DNA of 6,265 bases from NCBI GenBank assembly GCA_026397675.1, contig JAPLUH010000001.1:1-6265 (forward strand), written 5' to 3'. This DNA is from Verrucomicrobiota bacterium (GTDB lineage: Bacteria > Verrucomicrobiota > Verrucomicrobiia > Limisphaerales > UBA9464). Positions 5,605-6,265 of this stretch are shown here, piece by piece. The translations under genes were made by a program, and so were the position numbers. Position 1 is the first letter of the stretch. Each line of letters begins with the position of its first letter. The notes under the pieces are model-generated. The model was given only the letters and a program-made list of their open reading frames with translations. It had not been told where the DNA came from and did no database searches.

Positions 5605-6265
5605 TCAGATCGCCAACAAGCTCAAGATTTGGTCGAGTTTGCGGTTCAAAGCGACAGAAGGCGAACCGGCTCCGGACTGGATTGCTTCCGAAACCCTGGG
5701 GATCTCGACGATGCGGTCGGCGGGATGGTATTCAGAGAGGCTTCGGGCATTGCGGGCAGTGGACGCATCGGCCGAAGCCGGAGCCATAAGCACGACGGGG
5801 ACGCTGGAACGCAGCGACGGCGGCAGGCAGCCGAGGGTGGCGCGGACGTCGTGGATCACTCCCAGGCGGTTGGAGGCCACAATCAAGGGTCTCGCTTTCA
5901 GGCAGGCGATCAGGTCCCGCGTATCTCCGTCGGCGGTCAAGGGGCTCAAGAGCCCTCCGGCCCCTTCGACGAGAATGGGTTCCACTTCATCGGCCTGTCG
6001 TCGCACGTGAGCTACAACCTCTTGAAGGGTCACGACCCGGCGCTCCAATCGGGCCGCCAAGGCGGGGCTCAGGGAAGCCTCGAAATGCCAGGGGTTAATG
6101 TCTTCCAACGTCTGAGATCCATTGAGGGCGGCTTCGAGCACTCGGGCATCATCACGACCGCCGCTGCATAGGGGCTTGAAGGCTCGTACGGTCCGTCCGA
6201 GTCGGACCAGTCGGCGCACGAGGAGTCCGGAAAGCACGGTCTTGCCAACTCCAGTCCCCGTCCCG
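5605..6265 (-). CDS. bioD: Dethiobiotin synthetase, 5'-truncated by the window edge
   Basis: BioD closes the ureido ring of dethiobiotin from 7,8-diaminononanoate, CO2 and ATP, the penultimate step of biotin synthesis, in the cytoplasm. About 219 residues are visible, beginning inside the P-loop GTGTGVGKT (codons at 6238-6264), so only about ten N-terminal residues are missing. The listed GTG at 6237 is an internal Val codon and not the start. Other family features are FKPLCSGG, holding the catalytic Lys and Ser that correspond to K37 and S41 of E. coli; INPWHFEASLSPALAAR, the substrate-side loop; VEGAGGLLSPL; and SNRLGVIHDVRATL near the nucleotide pocket. The P-loop reads GTGTGV where the E. 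coli enzyme has GTDTEV. The rest of any bio operon would lie beyond the right edge. leuC follows 369 bases downstream on the same strand, with no strong terminator between them. Confidence 0.93.
   Translation of the reverse strand, partial: GTGTGVGKTVLSGLLVRRLVRLGRTVRAFKPLCSGGRDDARVLEAALNGSQTLEDINPWHFEASLSPALAARLERRVVTLQEVVAHVRRQADEVEPILVEGAGGLLSPLTADGDTRDLIACLKARPLIVASNRLGVIHDVRATLGCLPPSLRSSVPVVLMAPASADASTARNARSLSEYHPADRIVEIPRVSEAIQSGAGSPSVALNRKLDQILSLLAI

Noticed and set aside
5443..6171. 242-codon plus-strand open frame opposite bioD
   Set aside because: It is a Gly/Arg/Ser-rich shadow of bioD and lacks protein-like features.

Overview
The window is GC-rich bacterial chromosome with mostly ordinary, chromosomally encoded genes. 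Five of the six protein genes lie on the minus strand; one, a radical SAM enzyme, lies on the plus strand. Weak or absent Shine-Dalgarno sequences, the HacA-type LeuC and the lineage-restricted secreted and outer-membrane proteins would fit a PVC-group bacterium, perhaps Verrucomicrobiota. That placement is a guess from style; no marker gene is present.

Left part (1-1907, minus strand): a putative outer-membrane beta-barrel protein is followed, with a 13-bp overlap, by the N-terminal 134 residues of a membrane-anchored protein that runs off the left edge. The pair looks translationally coupled. Upstream of the barrel gene are a strong rho-independent terminator (1647-1687) and a 172-bp near-symmetric palindromic element (1690-1861).

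Middle (1908-3675): a small secreted Lys/Glu/Pro-rich protein (minus strand) and a TYW1-like (COG0731-type) radical SAM protein (plus strand) diverge from a 367-bp intergenic region. That region carries a perfect 18-bp palindrome, a perfect 10-bp palindrome and an 11-bp direct repeat, all candidate regulator sites.

Right part (3676-6265): the radical SAM gene converges on leuC, the large subunit of 3-isopropylmalate dehydratase (leucine biosynthesis). Between them lie a half copy of the palindromic element (about 95% identical over 82 bp) and a textbook terminator for leuC. Upstream of leuC is a 369-bp region with no convincing gene, then bioD (dethiobiotin synthetase, biotin biosynthesis), cut by the right edge just upstream of its P-loop.

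The most interesting signals are the palindromic repeat element, which sits next to terminators at both of its locations, and the palindromes in the divergent promoter region. No defence system, CRISPR array, RNA gene or complete transposon was found.
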